Source: Flavobacterium sp. ACN6 (GTDB lineage: Bacteria > Bacteroidota > Bacteroidia > Flavobacteriales > Flavobacteriaceae). From it: a stretch of 64,000 bases of DNA. The stretch lies in NCBI RefSeq assembly GCF_002304005.1, contig NZ_MRCQ01000004.1:248001-312000 (forward strand), given 5' to 3'. Numbering within the stretch: the stretch's first letter is position 1; every line of letters begins with the position of its first letter. The position numbers and the translations under genes are program-made. The notes beneath the pieces were generated by a model, which saw only the letters and a program-made list of their open reading frames with translations, searched no databases and had not been told where the DNA came from. Positions 45,502 through 53,702 of the stretch are shown piece by piece.

Positions 45502-46098
45502 TTATCTGTATACTTTTCTGTTAATAATCTTCAATTCGCCTTTTTTCTCCAAAGCTTTTATGGCCCGAATGACAGTTTCTACCCGCAAACCCGTTAAATC
45601 TCCAATCTGCTGTCTGGTAAAATTGATTAAATAGCCGTTTGGTTCTTTTTTAAAATTAAAATAAACAATTCCGTGATCGATTAATTTTAAAACGCGGTGT
45701 TCTGGTTCGTGCGTTGAAATTTCTGCCGCCATAACCGATTTATAATACAATCGCTGTGCAAGGTTTTCGATTATCTTAATACTTATCGCTGCGTTTTCTT
45801 CCAGAAGTTTCATAAAGTTTAATTTAGGAAGAAGAAGAAGCTGACTATCCTCTACAGCAATGGAATTAGCAGGATATTTTTGGTTTAAAAATAAAGGTGG
45901 TTCCCCAAAAGACTGCTCCTTATAAAATATTCCCTGAATGAATTCTCGTCCGTCGTCATTGTAATTACACATTTTAATTTCGCCCGAAATGATCTGATAA
46001 TAAGATGCAGGCAGTGTTCCTTCTTCAAAAATTAGTTCACCTTTTTCGAAAGATTTTTTTACGGCACCGTATTTTTCTAATAAAGCAGCTGCGATCAT
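45502..46098 (-). CDS. Crp/Fnr family transcriptional regulator
   Basis: This 198-residue protein has a cyclic-nucleotide-binding-type beta-roll (about 15-115, FEKGELIFEEGTLP...YYQIISGEIKM). The C-terminal winged helix (about 125-198) contains FTRQQIGDLTGLRVETVIRAIKALEKKG. The Glu...Arg pair of the recognition helix is consistent with reading TGA/TCA half-sites. There is only one cysteine (in KMCNY), so an FNR-type iron-sulfur cluster is unlikely; haem or another ligand could sense the signal. The gene sits just upstream of the hemoglobin operon on the same strand. An own promoter box TATATTTG lies at 46139-46132. Confidence 0.9.
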   Translation of the reverse strand: MIAAALLEKYGAVKKSFEKGELIFEEGTLPASYYQIISGEIKMCNYNDDGREFIQGIFYKEQSFGEPPLFLNQKYPANSIAVEDSQLLLLPKLNFMKLLEENAAISIKIIENLAQRLYYKSVMAAEISTHEPEHRVLKLIDHGIVYFNFKKEPNGYLINFTRQQIGDLTGLRVETVIRAIKALEKKGELKIINRKVYR

Positions 46099-46192
46099 AA
46101 ATTGTTCTATTGATTGTTGACAGAGACTTTACAAATATAATTCATTCATAATAGTTCTTCTACGTTAAAAACTTTTTACTTTTACAGCCATT

Positions 46193-46924
46193 ATGGAGCA
46201 AAAAATACGTACTACAATCCATCAGCAAATTTTAGAAGCTAAGAAAAGCGGGCAGAAATTATTGGCCATACTTCTGGATCCTGATAAAATTGTCTGGGAA
46301 AATTTAGATCATTTATTACTTAAAATAAATCAATCTCCTGCAACCCATATTTTTGTTGGAGGAAGCATTGTTCAAAGCACTATTTTAGAAGATTTAATTG
46401 CGCAGTTAAAACAAAAAACAAATTTACCGGTTGTTATATTTCCTGGAGATCCTTCGCAGATTTCACCACAGGCCGATGCTATTTTGTTTTTGTCATTATT
46501 ATCTGGTCGAAATCCAGATTATTTAATAGAATATCAAGTTCAGGCAGCTCCAATTTTGAAAAAGACCAAGCTTGAAGTAATATCAACAGGTTATATTTTG
46601 ATAGAAAGCGGCAATGAAACTGCCGTTGCACGCGTTAGTAAAACTGAACCGCTGAACCGAGAGAACTTCGAACTAGCGCTAGCAACAGCGCAAGCGGGGG
46701 AAATGCTCGGCAATAAATTGATTTATTTAGAAGCGGGAAGTGGTGCAAAGAAACCAGTTCCGCTAGAAATGATTTCCTTAATTGCTCAAAACATAGAAAT
46801 TCCTGTAATTGTTGGAGGAGGAATTGTAGATTTGCATGGAATTAAAAAAGCGCATAATGCAGGAGCAGATTTAGTAGTTATTGGAACTGCTTTTGAAAAT
46901 GACAGCCATTTTTTCGATTCATAA
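46193..46924 (+). CDS. Geranylgeranylglyceryl phosphate synthase family protein
   Basis: This 243-residue TIM-barrel enzyme is of the GGGPS/PcrB family, which joins glycerol-1-phosphate to a polyprenyl diphosphate in an ether bond. Family motifs include LAILLDPDK near the N-terminus, FVGGSIVQST, VIFPGDPSQIS, TGYILIESG, LIYLEAGSGAKKPVP and VGGGIVDLHG near the end. This activity is a hallmark of archaeal lipid synthesis, but bacterial relatives in Bacteroidota are known. The product's role in this lineage is unclear. It is followed after 30 nt by pnuC and may be the first gene of a four-gene run. Confidence 0.92.
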   Translation: MEQKIRTTIHQQILEAKKSGQKLLAILLDPDKIVWENLDHLLLKINQSPATHIFVGGSIVQSTILEDLIAQLKQKTNLPVVIFPGDPSQISPQADAILFLSLLSGRNPDYLIEYQVQAAPILKKTKLEVISTGYILIESGNETAVARVSKTEPLNRENFELALATAQAGEMLGNKLIYLEAGSGAKKPVPLEMISLIAQNIEIPVIVGGGIVDLHGIKKAHNAGADLVVIGTAFENDSHFFDS

Positions 46925-46954
46925 AAAAAATTAACCGCCTTTAAATACCACCAA

Positions 46955-47575
46955 ATGATTGACTTTTTTCTTGATAGTTACAAAAATGCGCCTTTGTGGC
47001 ATATTGCTCTTGAGTTTTTGGTATTTGTTTTTGGTATTTTAAGTGTTTGGTTTGCAAAAAAAGAAAATATTTGGGTTTACCCAACAGGATTAATTGCAAC
47101 GGTAATTTCAGTTTACCTTTTGTATGTGGCAGGTTATATTGGAGACATGATTATCAATGCATATTTTTCAATAATGAGTATTTACGGGTGGTATGTCTGG
47201 GCAAAAGGAGGAACAGTTGAAGACAATCTGCCAATTACTCGTACAACTCAAAATGAAAAAATAATCGGAATCTTACTATTTATTGTTACTGTTTTTGTAG
47301 TTTTCGGAATTTATAAATACTTTGGTTACGAAATTCATCCCGACAATTATGTAGATATGGTTTCGTCTGGAATATTTTTTGCGGGAATGTGGTACATGGC
47401 CAGAAAAAAAATAGAAAACTGGACACTTTGGATTATTGGTGATATTATTGTTGTACCTCTCTATGCCTATCGGGGCTTAGGGATGCTTTCACTTCAATAT
47501 ATAATTTTTACAATTTTGGCTATTGCAGCTTATTTAGAATGGAGAAAGATCTTAGACAGCAAAAAACAACTATAA
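46955..47575 (+). CDS. pnuC: PnuC-type nicotinamide riboside transporter
   Basis: This 206-residue inner-membrane protein has about seven hydrophobic helices. Family motifs are FGILSVWFAKKENIWVYPTG near residue 30, YGWYVWAKGG near 80 and WIIGDIIVVPLYAYRGL near 165. PnuC imports nicotinamide riboside by facilitated diffusion, trapped by phosphorylation. The next gene encodes the kinase for that step and overlaps this one by 37 nt, which confirms the functional link. Confidence 0.93.
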   Translation: MIDFFLDSYKNAPLWHIALEFLVFVFGILSVWFAKKENIWVYPTGLIATVISVYLLYVAGYIGDMIINAYFSIMSIYGWYVWAKGGTVEDNLPITRTTQNEKIIGILLFIVTVFVVFGIYKYFGYEIHPDNYVDMVSSGIFFAGMWYMARKKIENWTLWIIGDIIVVPLYAYRGLGMLSLQYIIFTILAIAAYLEWRKILDSKKQL

Positions 47576-49653
47576 TAAAAATTGCTTTATTTGGGCCTGA
47601 AAGTACAGGGAAAACCACATTGGCAAAACAACTTGCAGAATATTACGAAACCAAATGGGTTCCAGAATTTGCACGCGATTATTTGCAAGAAAAATGGGAA
47701 GAAGATCAGCATATTTGTGTTGCAGAGGATATGATGCCTATTGCTTATGGACAAACTGCATTAGAAAATGAAAAACTTGCTGCAGCAAATAAATACCTGT
47801 TTTGTGATACCAACTTAATGGTAACCAAAGTTTTTTCGGAAATGTATTATGGTTTCTGCGATCCGCTTTTAAATGAGGCAGCATTAAAACATGAATACGA
47901 TTTATTCTTTTTGACAGATATTGATGTTCCTTGGGAGAAAGATGATATACGAGATACTCCAAAAGGAAGAGAGACTGTTTTTTCTGTTTTTAAACAAACG
48001 TTGATTGATACCAAAAAGCCTTTTATTACATTATCGGGAGATAAAGAATGCCGTTTAGCAAAAGCTGTACAAATTGTAGATGCTTTGGGAGTCTTAAAAG
48101 AAAAAGGATTATCATCTCAAGATTTTGTTGAAATTTACAATCACGGTATTCCCTTTGAAAATATTGTAATGCAATTAGATGTTTTTAAGAACGGAATTGC
48201 AAAAAGCAGCTTAACTAGCCCGGCAACTATTGGTAAAGGGATTTTAAGTTTATCCGAAGCCGAGTTTGAAGAAAAAGCAGTTTTTTTTGATAAGCAGAAA
48301 GAAAATCTAAAAATAAAAAAGTTTGTTCCTGCATCCGGTGCCGCGACTCGAATGTTCAAATTTTTAACAGCTTTTATAAATGATTTTGATATCAATAAAG
48401 AAACGATAAATGCTTATATCAACAGAAAAAATGATAAAGAACTTGCCATTTTTATTGTTGGAATGGAGAAGTTTCCTTTTTTTGAAGAAATTGATAAAAA
48501 ATTAAGATTGATTTATCCCGATTTTGAAACTCTAGAAAGGGATTATAAAAATTATTACTTTATACAAATATTATTATCTTCAGATTATCTTAATTCAGCA
48601 AATAAGCCTAAGGCCGTTTTGCCTTTTCACTTATATAAAACGCATATTGCGAGTCCAATAGAAGAACATTTAAACGAATGTGTACATTATGCCACAGCCA
48701 AAAATGTTTCAAATTTACATTTTACGGTTTCAGAAATACATCAGGATTTGTTTGAAACAGCTATTAGAGAGGTGAAAGAAAAAATTGAAAAGCAATCTGA
48801 AACCACTATTAATATTGGGTATTCTTATCAAAATAAAAGTACCGATTCTATTAATGTAGATATAAAAAACAAAATAGTAAGAAATGGTAATGGAAGCTTG
48901 GTTTTTAGACCTGGAGGACACGGCGCTTTAATTGAAAATTTGAATAATCTGGACTCTGATATTATTTTTATTAAAAATATAGACAATGTTATTCAAAATC
49001 ATATTGATAAAATTACCTTATATAAAAAAGCATTAGGAGGGATTTTAATCGCAGTACAAAAGAAAGTTTTTGGATATCTAAAATCAATTGAAAGCGGTGA
49101 AGTAACTGAAAATGATCTTGTTGAAATAGTTGATATTTTGAAGGAAGAGCTACATATTCAAATAACCAACGACTTCAATAAATTTACTTTTGAGAATAAA
49201 CTTGTCAAGATTAAAGAACTATTAGATCGTCCGATTAGAGTTTGCGGAATGGTTCGAAATGAAGGAGAACCTGGCGGAGGGCCATTTTGGGTTATGAATG
49301 AAAAGGGAGAGATTTCACTGCAGATTGTAGAAACATCTCAAGTAGATTTAGCGAACAAAAAGCAAGTTGAAATTTTAGAAGCGGCAACACATTTTAATCC
49401 GGTGGATTTAGTTTGCGGTATTAAAAATTATAAAGGAGAGAAATTTGATTTAAAACAATTTGTAGATCAAAAATCTGGTTTTATTGTTGAAAAAAGTGTT
49501 GAAGGAAAACCTGTAAAAAGCTATGAACTTCCAGGGTTATGGAACGGTTCAATGGCAAATTGGTTAACCATTTTTGTCGCAGTTCCGTTAATTACTTTTA
49601 ATCCGGTAAAAACGGTAAACGATTTATTAAAGCCAGCGCATCAGCCTCAATAA
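47539..49653 (+). CDS. NadR-type nicotinamide riboside kinase fused to DUF4301
   Basis: This is a single uninterrupted 704-codon frame. Residues about 10-182 form the ribosylnicotinamide kinase domain of NadR, with P-loop GPESTGKTT (19-27), WVPEFARDYL, and FCDTNLMVTKVFSE. Residues about 190-704 form a DUF4301 domain (FVPASGAATRMFK, FRPGGHGALIENLN, RVCGMVRNEGEPGGGPFW). No NMN adenylyltransferase domain (HxGH) is present. The start overlaps pnuC by 37 nt and no later Met fits. Kinase and transporter make a salvage pair. The role of DUF4301, which looks like a sugar-nucleotidyl-type enzyme, is unknown. In relatives these are, to my knowledge, usually separate genes. Confidence 0.9.
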   Translation: MEKDLRQQKTTIIKIALFGPESTGKTTLAKQLAEYYETKWVPEFARDYLQEKWEEDQHICVAEDMMPIAYGQTALENEKLAAANKYLFCDTNLMVTKVFSEMYYGFCDPLLNEAALKHEYDLFFLTDIDVPWEKDDIRDTPKGRETVFSVFKQTLIDTKKPFITLSGDKECRLAKAVQIVDALGVLKEKGLSSQDFVEIYNHGIPFENIVMQLDVFKNGIAKSSLTSPATIGKGILSLSEAEFEEKAVFFDKQKENLKIKKFVPASGAATRMFKFLTAFINDFDINKETINAYINRKNDKELAIFIVGMEKFPFFEEIDKKLRLIYPDFETLERDYKNYYFIQILLSSDYLNSANKPKAVLPFHLYKTHIASPIEEHLNECVHYATAKNVSNLHFTVSEIHQDLFETAIREVKEKIEKQSETTINIGYSYQNKSTDSINVDIKNKIVRNGNGSLVFRPGGHGALIENLNNLDSDIIFIKNIDNVIQNHIDKITLYKKALGGILIAVQKKVFGYLKSIESGEVTENDLVEIVDILKEELHIQITNDFNKFTFENKLVKIKELLDRPIRVCGMVRNEGEPGGGPFWVMNEKGEISLQIVETSQVDLANKKQVEILEAATHFNPVDLVCGIKNYKGEKFDLKQFVDQKSGFIVEKSVEGKPVKSYELPGLWNGSMANWLTIFVAVPLITFNPVKTVNDLLKPAHQPQ

Positions 49654-50057
49654 TGGATAACGAGAGAATCATATCAGAGTTAAGTTTTAAAGCCGTCCGC
49701 AGCAGTGGTGCGGGCGGGCAGAATGTAAATAAAGTTTCCTCGAAAGTAGTTTTAAATTTTGATTTAGAAGCTTCTCAGGCTTTATCTGATGATGAAAAAT
49801 TGCTTCTAAAAGAGAATTTGTCATCTCGTTTGACTTCTGAAAATATCTTAATCTTAAATTGTGATGAAGATAGAAGCCAGATTAAAAACAAAGAAATTGT
49901 TATAAAAAGATTTCTGGAATTAATCAAAAAAGGACTTTATGTTCCGAAGGTCAGAAAAGCAACCAAAATTCCAAAATCTGTAATAAAAAAGAGAATTAAG
50001 GATAAAAAGAATGTCTCTGAGATTAAGCAATCTCGGAAGAAGCCAAATTTGGATTAA
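49653..50057 (+). CDS. arfB: ArfB-type alternative ribosome-rescue peptidyl-tRNA hydrolase
   Basis: This 134-residue protein has the release-factor GGQ motif in SSGAGGQNVNKVSSKV (Gly-Gly-Gln about 21-23). A basic C-terminal tail follows (KKRIKDKKNVSEIKQSRKKPNLD), the part that enters the mRNA channel of stalled ribosomes. There is no stop-codon recognition domain, so it rescues non-stop ribosomes rather than acting at normal termination. The ATG overlaps the stop codon of the fusion gene upstream by one base, so the two are coupled in translation. Confidence 0.93.
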   Translation: MDNERIISELSFKAVRSSGAGGQNVNKVSSKVVLNFDLEASQALSDDEKLLLKENLSSRLTSENILILNCDEDRSQIKNKEIVIKRFLELIKKGLYVPKVRKATKIPKSVIKKRIKDKKNVSEIKQSRKKPNLD

Positions 50058-50190
50058 ATTCCAAACTTTAAATTCCCAATTCCAAAAAGCTCATCTCTTG
50101 TAGTTTTCAAATGGGTTTGGAATTTAAAGTTCAAAATTTAATTCTACAGGGAGTTTTAATTTGGAATTTCAATTGTTGGAATTTGATTTT
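50058..50190. repeat. TTCCAAA/TTGGAAT intergenic repeat block
   Basis: Multiple copies of AATTCCAA-type and TTGGAATTT-type words in opposite orientations can fold into extended hairpins after arfB. The same words occur at 5099-5150, 44637-44660 and 60375-60545. The block probably both terminates the upstream operon and insulates the riboswitch transcript. Confidence 0.6.
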
Positions 50191-50323
50191 TAAAGTTTAC
50201 ATTTGCACTGTCTCAAAGGGGTGCTCTAAATAACGAGCTGAGATCATACCCAAAGAACCTGAGCGAGTAATGTTGCTAAGGGAAAAAACGACAATTTCAA
50301 GCGCACACACGTTGTATTGTCGT
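50176..50323 (+). promoter_or_regulatory. TPP riboswitch with its promoter
   Basis: A consensus promoter is visible: TTG at 50176-50178, a 19-nt spacer, then TACATTTG at 50198-50205. The aptamer runs about 50213-50290 with the hallmark thi-box words GGGGTGCTC, GCTGAGATCATACCC, GAACCTGAGC and GCTAAGGGA. An 8-bp stem downstream (ACGACAAT at 50288-50295 with ATTGTCGT at 50316-50323) may be the expression platform. It controls the TonB receptor gene that starts at 50385. Confidence 0.93.
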
Positions 50324-50384
50324 GAAACACATTTATTAATTTAACAAAAGAATAATTCCCCCTTTTATTTGTAATTCTTTACGA

Positions 50385-52535
50385 ATGAAAACTATTTTTC
50401 AAGGTGCTGAGGTACTAAGGTACAAAGGTGCAAAGCTGAGTCTAAAGTCTATTTCTTTTATTCTATTCTCTTTATTCTATTCTCTTTTCTCATTCTCGCA
50501 GCAACAAGATTCTACCAAAGTAAATTCTCTTGATGAGGTTTTAGTTTCGGCAGTTCGTGTTACTTCAAAAACTCCAGTGAGTTTTAGTAATATGGATAAA
50601 AAAGAAATTAAATACAGAAATCTAGGGCAGGATATTCCTGTTTTGATGAATTATCTTCCATCTGTTGTGACAACTTCTGATGCTGGAAATGGTGTAGGTT
50701 ACACAGGAATTCGAGTACGTGGAAGCGATGCTACACGTGTAAACGTAACTATAAACGGAATTCCTTACAACGATGCAGAAAGTCAGGGAACTTTTTGGGT
50801 AAACATGCCCGATTTTGCCTCTTCTGTAGAAAGTCTTCAATTACAACGTGGCGTAGGAACATCTACAAATGGTGCGGGTGCTTTTGGTGCGAGTTTAAAT
50901 ATGCTGACTGATAGTTATGCGACAAAAGCAACAGGCGAAATTTCAAGTTCTGCGGGATCATTCAATACATTTAAAAATACCGTAAAATTTAGTACCGGTT
51001 TATTAAATGATCATTTTGAACTTGCCGGTCGTTTATCGGTAATACAAACAGATGGTTATATTGACCGTGGAAGTGCAGATCTAAAATCATATTTTCTTCA
51101 GGGAACTTATGTAGGTAAAACGACTTTGATTAAAGCTCTGGCTTTCGGTGGAACTCAAAAAACTTATCAATCTTGGAACGGAATTGATGCCGAAACGCTG
51201 AATGCAGATCGTACTTATAATTCGGCAGGAAAATATACAGACGAAGCGGGAAATATTCGCTTCTATGATAATGAAACAGATAATTACAATCAAGATCATT
51301 ATCAGCTGCATTGGAGTGAATCTCTTTCAGATAATTGGAGTACAAATTTGGCATTTCATTATACAAAAGGGAAAGGTTATTTTGAAAATTATAAAGAAGA
51401 TGCCGAGATGTCTGAATATAATTTAAATCCAGTTGATGCGATAACGACAACCGATTTAATACGCCAGAAATGGTTAGATAATGGTTTTTATGGCACTACT
51501 TTTTCAGCTAAATATGTAACGGAAAATCTGAATGTTATTTTAGGCGGGGGATGGAATAAATATGAAGGTGACCATTATGGTAAAGTGATTTGGGCAAGAT
51601 ATGCTTCGCAGTCTGAATTAGGAGATCACTATTATGATGATTTTTCAACAAAAACCGACGGTAATATTTTCGCGAAAGCAAATTATCAATTTACAGAACA
51701 ATTAAGTTTCTACGGAGACTTACAATACAGAAATGTAAAGTACAAAGCAAATAGCGCCGAAACTGGTTTGGTTGATGATAATTTTAATTTCTTTAACCCG
51801 AAAGCAGGTTTGAATTATGCTTTTACTCAAAATAGTACACTTTATTTTTCTTATGCCAGAGCGAATCGTGAGCCAAATAGAACAGATTATGAAGGAGGAA
51901 ATGTAAAACCGGAAAAATTAAATGATTTTGAATTAGGCTGGAGATTCAATTCAGAGAAATTCCAGTTGAATTCTAATTTCTATTATATGGGCTACAAAGA
52001 TCAATTGATTTTAACAGGAAGATTAGATGATGTTGGAGCACCCATTCGTGCCAATACGGAAAAAAGTTACCGTTTAGGTTTTGAATTTGATGCAACAATT
52101 GTTCTTTCCGATAAATTTACTTTACGACCAAACTTTACTATAAGCAGTAATAAAAATGTAGACCTAGCTGTTGATGGGGATTATTACGGAACAACAGATA
52201 TTGCTTATTCTCCAGAAGTTATTGCAGGAAATATTATTGTATACAAACCTATCGAAAACTTATATGTTTCACTTTTACAGAAATACGTTGGAGAGCAGTA
52301 CATGAATAATATTGAGCTTCCAGCTGCCAAATTAGCAGATTATTTTGTAAACGATTTTAATGCTTCTTACGAAATAAAACCTAACTCTATTTTTAAATCA
52401 ATTACGATTACAGCGTTGGTTAATAATATATTCAATAAAAAATATGTTTCAAATGGCGCGATGTGGGATATTTATCCATACTATTATCCGCAGGCAGGAA
52501 CCAATTTCTTAGTAGGTTTAAATTTGAAATTCTAA
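50385..52535 (+). CDS. TPP-regulated TonB-dependent receptor (probable thiamine uptake)
   Basis: This 716-residue outer-membrane receptor has a plug domain (SLDEVLVSAVRVTSKTPVSF, GIRVRGSDATRVNVTINGIP) and a beta-barrel ending in FLVGLNLKF. Expression lies behind a TPP riboswitch. That is the main evidence for transport of thiamine or a precursor, as known for such receptors in Bacteroidota. The signal peptide has an unusually long n-region. Its first codons (about residues 5-18) are translated from a repeat-like AAGGTGCTGAGGTACTAAGG sequence. The hydrophobic core (SISFILFSLFYSLFSFSQ) follows. No other in-frame ATG is available. Confidence 0.92.
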   Translation: MKTIFQGAEVLRYKGAKLSLKSISFILFSLFYSLFSFSQQQDSTKVNSLDEVLVSAVRVTSKTPVSFSNMDKKEIKYRNLGQDIPVLMNYLPSVVTTSDAGNGVGYTGIRVRGSDATRVNVTINGIPYNDAESQGTFWVNMPDFASSVESLQLQRGVGTSTNGAGAFGASLNMLTDSYATKATGEISSSAGSFNTFKNTVKFSTGLLNDHFELAGRLSVIQTDGYIDRGSADLKSYFLQGTYVGKTTLIKALAFGGTQKTYQSWNGIDAETLNADRTYNSAGKYTDEAGNIRFYDNETDNYNQDHYQLHWSESLSDNWSTNLAFHYTKGKGYFENYKEDAEMSEYNLNPVDAITTTDLIRQKWLDNGFYGTTFSAKYVTENLNVILGGGWNKYEGDHYGKVIWARYASQSELGDHYYDDFSTKTDGNIFAKANYQFTEQLSFYGDLQYRNVKYKANSAETGLVDDNFNFFNPKAGLNYAFTQNSTLYFSYARANREPNRTDYEGGNVKPEKLNDFELGWRFNSEKFQLNSNFYYMGYKDQLILTGRLDDVGAPIRANTEKSYRLGFEFDATIVLSDKFTLRPNFTISSNKNVDLAVDGDYYGTTDIAYSPEVIAGNIIVYKPIENLYVSLLQKYVGEQYMNNIELPAAKLADYFVNDFNASYEIKPNSIFKSITITALVNNIFNKKYVSNGAMWDIYPYYYPQAGTNFLVGLNLKF

Positions 52536-52549
52536 AAAAATTAAATGCA

Positions 52550-52585
52550 AAAAAAAGCCTGAAATTCAATTTCAGGCTTTTTTTT
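52550..52585. terminator. Bidirectional terminator
   Basis: AAAAAAGCCTGAAATT and AATTTCAGGCTTTTTT form a stem with almost no loop. The reverse-strand gene's stop codon (52584-52586) directly abuts it, so it serves both converging genes. Confidence 0.88.
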
Positions 52586-53000
52586 AATTGTATACATGGA
52601 CAACAGTTCCAGAAGATTCTACACGATATTGTTTCATCGGGTATTCTTTTCCACCAAGGCCTGTAAATAAATTATATTGTGTTTTATCGCAAGAACAAAC
52701 AGCATAAATTCCGTCAATAGTCATTGGTGTACAGGAAGTAAGCGCTTGATTTGGACATGCAGCATCAAAAGCAGTGTATGTTCCTTCGCCGGTTTTCATT
52801 ACTATAATTCCTTTCGCTCCATAATTGGCAACATAAACAGGATTGCTCGGATACAGCAATTTGTTATAAGTTGGCAGATTAGTGTCAAGATACGCGTTTA
52901 TCGAATAATTTGGAATATACGGATTGTTATTACTTCTATTATTGTCACTGCAAGAAAATAATACAGCAGAAAGTGCGATAAAGAACCAGATTTTTTTCAT
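52584..53000 (-). CDS. Rieske-like lipoprotein with missing cluster histidines
   Basis: This 138-residue lipoprotein has its lipobox at LFSC (Cys 17). The C-terminal two thirds resemble the Rieske [2Fe-2S] fold: FDAACPNQA near residue 80 and VCSCDKTQYNLFTGLG near 101-116, followed by QYRVESSGTVVHVYN. In true Rieske proteins each cluster motif carries a Cys and a His. Here the His positions are Asn84 and Asp105, while cysteines 82, 90, 102 and 104 remain. A normal cluster is therefore unlikely; disulfides could hold the fold. The role is unknown. Confidence 0.75.
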   Translation of the reverse strand: MKKIWFFIALSAVLFSCSDNNRSNNNPYIPNYSINAYLDTNLPTYNKLLYPSNPVYVANYGAKGIIVMKTGEGTYTAFDAACPNQALTSCTPMTIDGIYAVCSCDKTQYNLFTGLGGKEYPMKQYRVESSGTVVHVYN

Positions 53001-53092
53001 TATTTCAATAAGAATTAGTGAAACAAAAATAATTTATTTAGATTTGAAATCTATATGATTAACATATAATTATGTACTATTAAAAATTATAG

Positions 53093-53100
53093 TATATTTG
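53093..53100 (+). promoter_or_regulatory. greA promoter -7 box
   Basis: TATATTTG matches TAnnTTTG exactly and lies 57 nt before the chosen greA start at 53157. No clear -33 TTG was seen. The box rules out the upstream start codon at 53100, which would fall before the transcript begins. Confidence 0.65.
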
Positions 53101-53156
53101 TGGTAAGAAAATCCCGTCGCGATGGGATTTTTTGTATTTATATAAACGATGAAGTT

Positions 53157-53633
53157 ATGAGTAATGTATCTTATTATACAGCAGAAGGTCTAAAGAAATT
53201 AAAAGATGAATTGGAGCACTTAAAAAGTGTAATGCGTCCAAAGGCATCTCAAGATATTGCAGAAGCGAGAGATAAAGGTGATTTGTCTGAAAACGCGGAA
53301 TATGATGCTGCGAAAGAAGCACAAGGTTTATTAGAAATGAGAATTGCTAAACTGGAAGAAGTATATTCAAATGCAAGATTAATAGATGAGTCCCAATTAG
53401 ATGTTTCTAAAGCTTTGGTTTTGTCTAATGTAAAAATCAAAAATCAAAGTAACGGCATGGAGATGAAATATACTCTTGTTGCCGAAAGTGAAGCCGATTT
53501 AAAAACAGGTAAAATCTCTGTAACCTCTCCAATTGGAAAAGGTTTACTAGGGAAATCTGTTGGAGAAGTAGCAGAAATCACTGTTCCTAATGGAGTTTTG
53601 AAATTTGAAATTCTTGAAATTTCAAGAGACTAA
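53157..53633 (+). CDS. greA: Transcription elongation factor GreA
   Basis: The protein has 158 residues from the ATG at 53157 (MSNVSYYTAEGLKKLKDELEHLK), the normal GreA length. An upstream GTG/TTG-type start at 53100 is rejected because it coincides with the -7 promoter box. The N-terminal coiled coil has its acidic tip (AEARDKGDLSENAEYDAAKE, with the catalytic Asp/Glu pair). The C-terminal FKBP-like domain ends PNGVLKFEILEISRD. It rescues backtracked RNA polymerase by stimulating transcript cleavage. The HIT gene follows after 69 nt containing TTTAATCGGTTAA-type direct repeats. Confidence 0.95.
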   Translation: MSNVSYYTAEGLKKLKDELEHLKSVMRPKASQDIAEARDKGDLSENAEYDAAKEAQGLLEMRIAKLEEVYSNARLIDESQLDVSKALVLSNVKIKNQSNGMEMKYTLVAESEADLKTGKISVTSPIGKGLLGKSVGEVAEITVPNGVLKFEILEISRD

Positions 53634-53702
53634 ATTTTTGATTGGTTTAATCGGTTAATTGTTTAATCGGTTAAACGAATAAACGATTAAACGAATAAAA
53701 CA

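Noticed and set aside
53100..53156. Earlier start for greA
   Set aside because: The start codon overlaps the -7 promoter box and the extra residues are not found in GreA.
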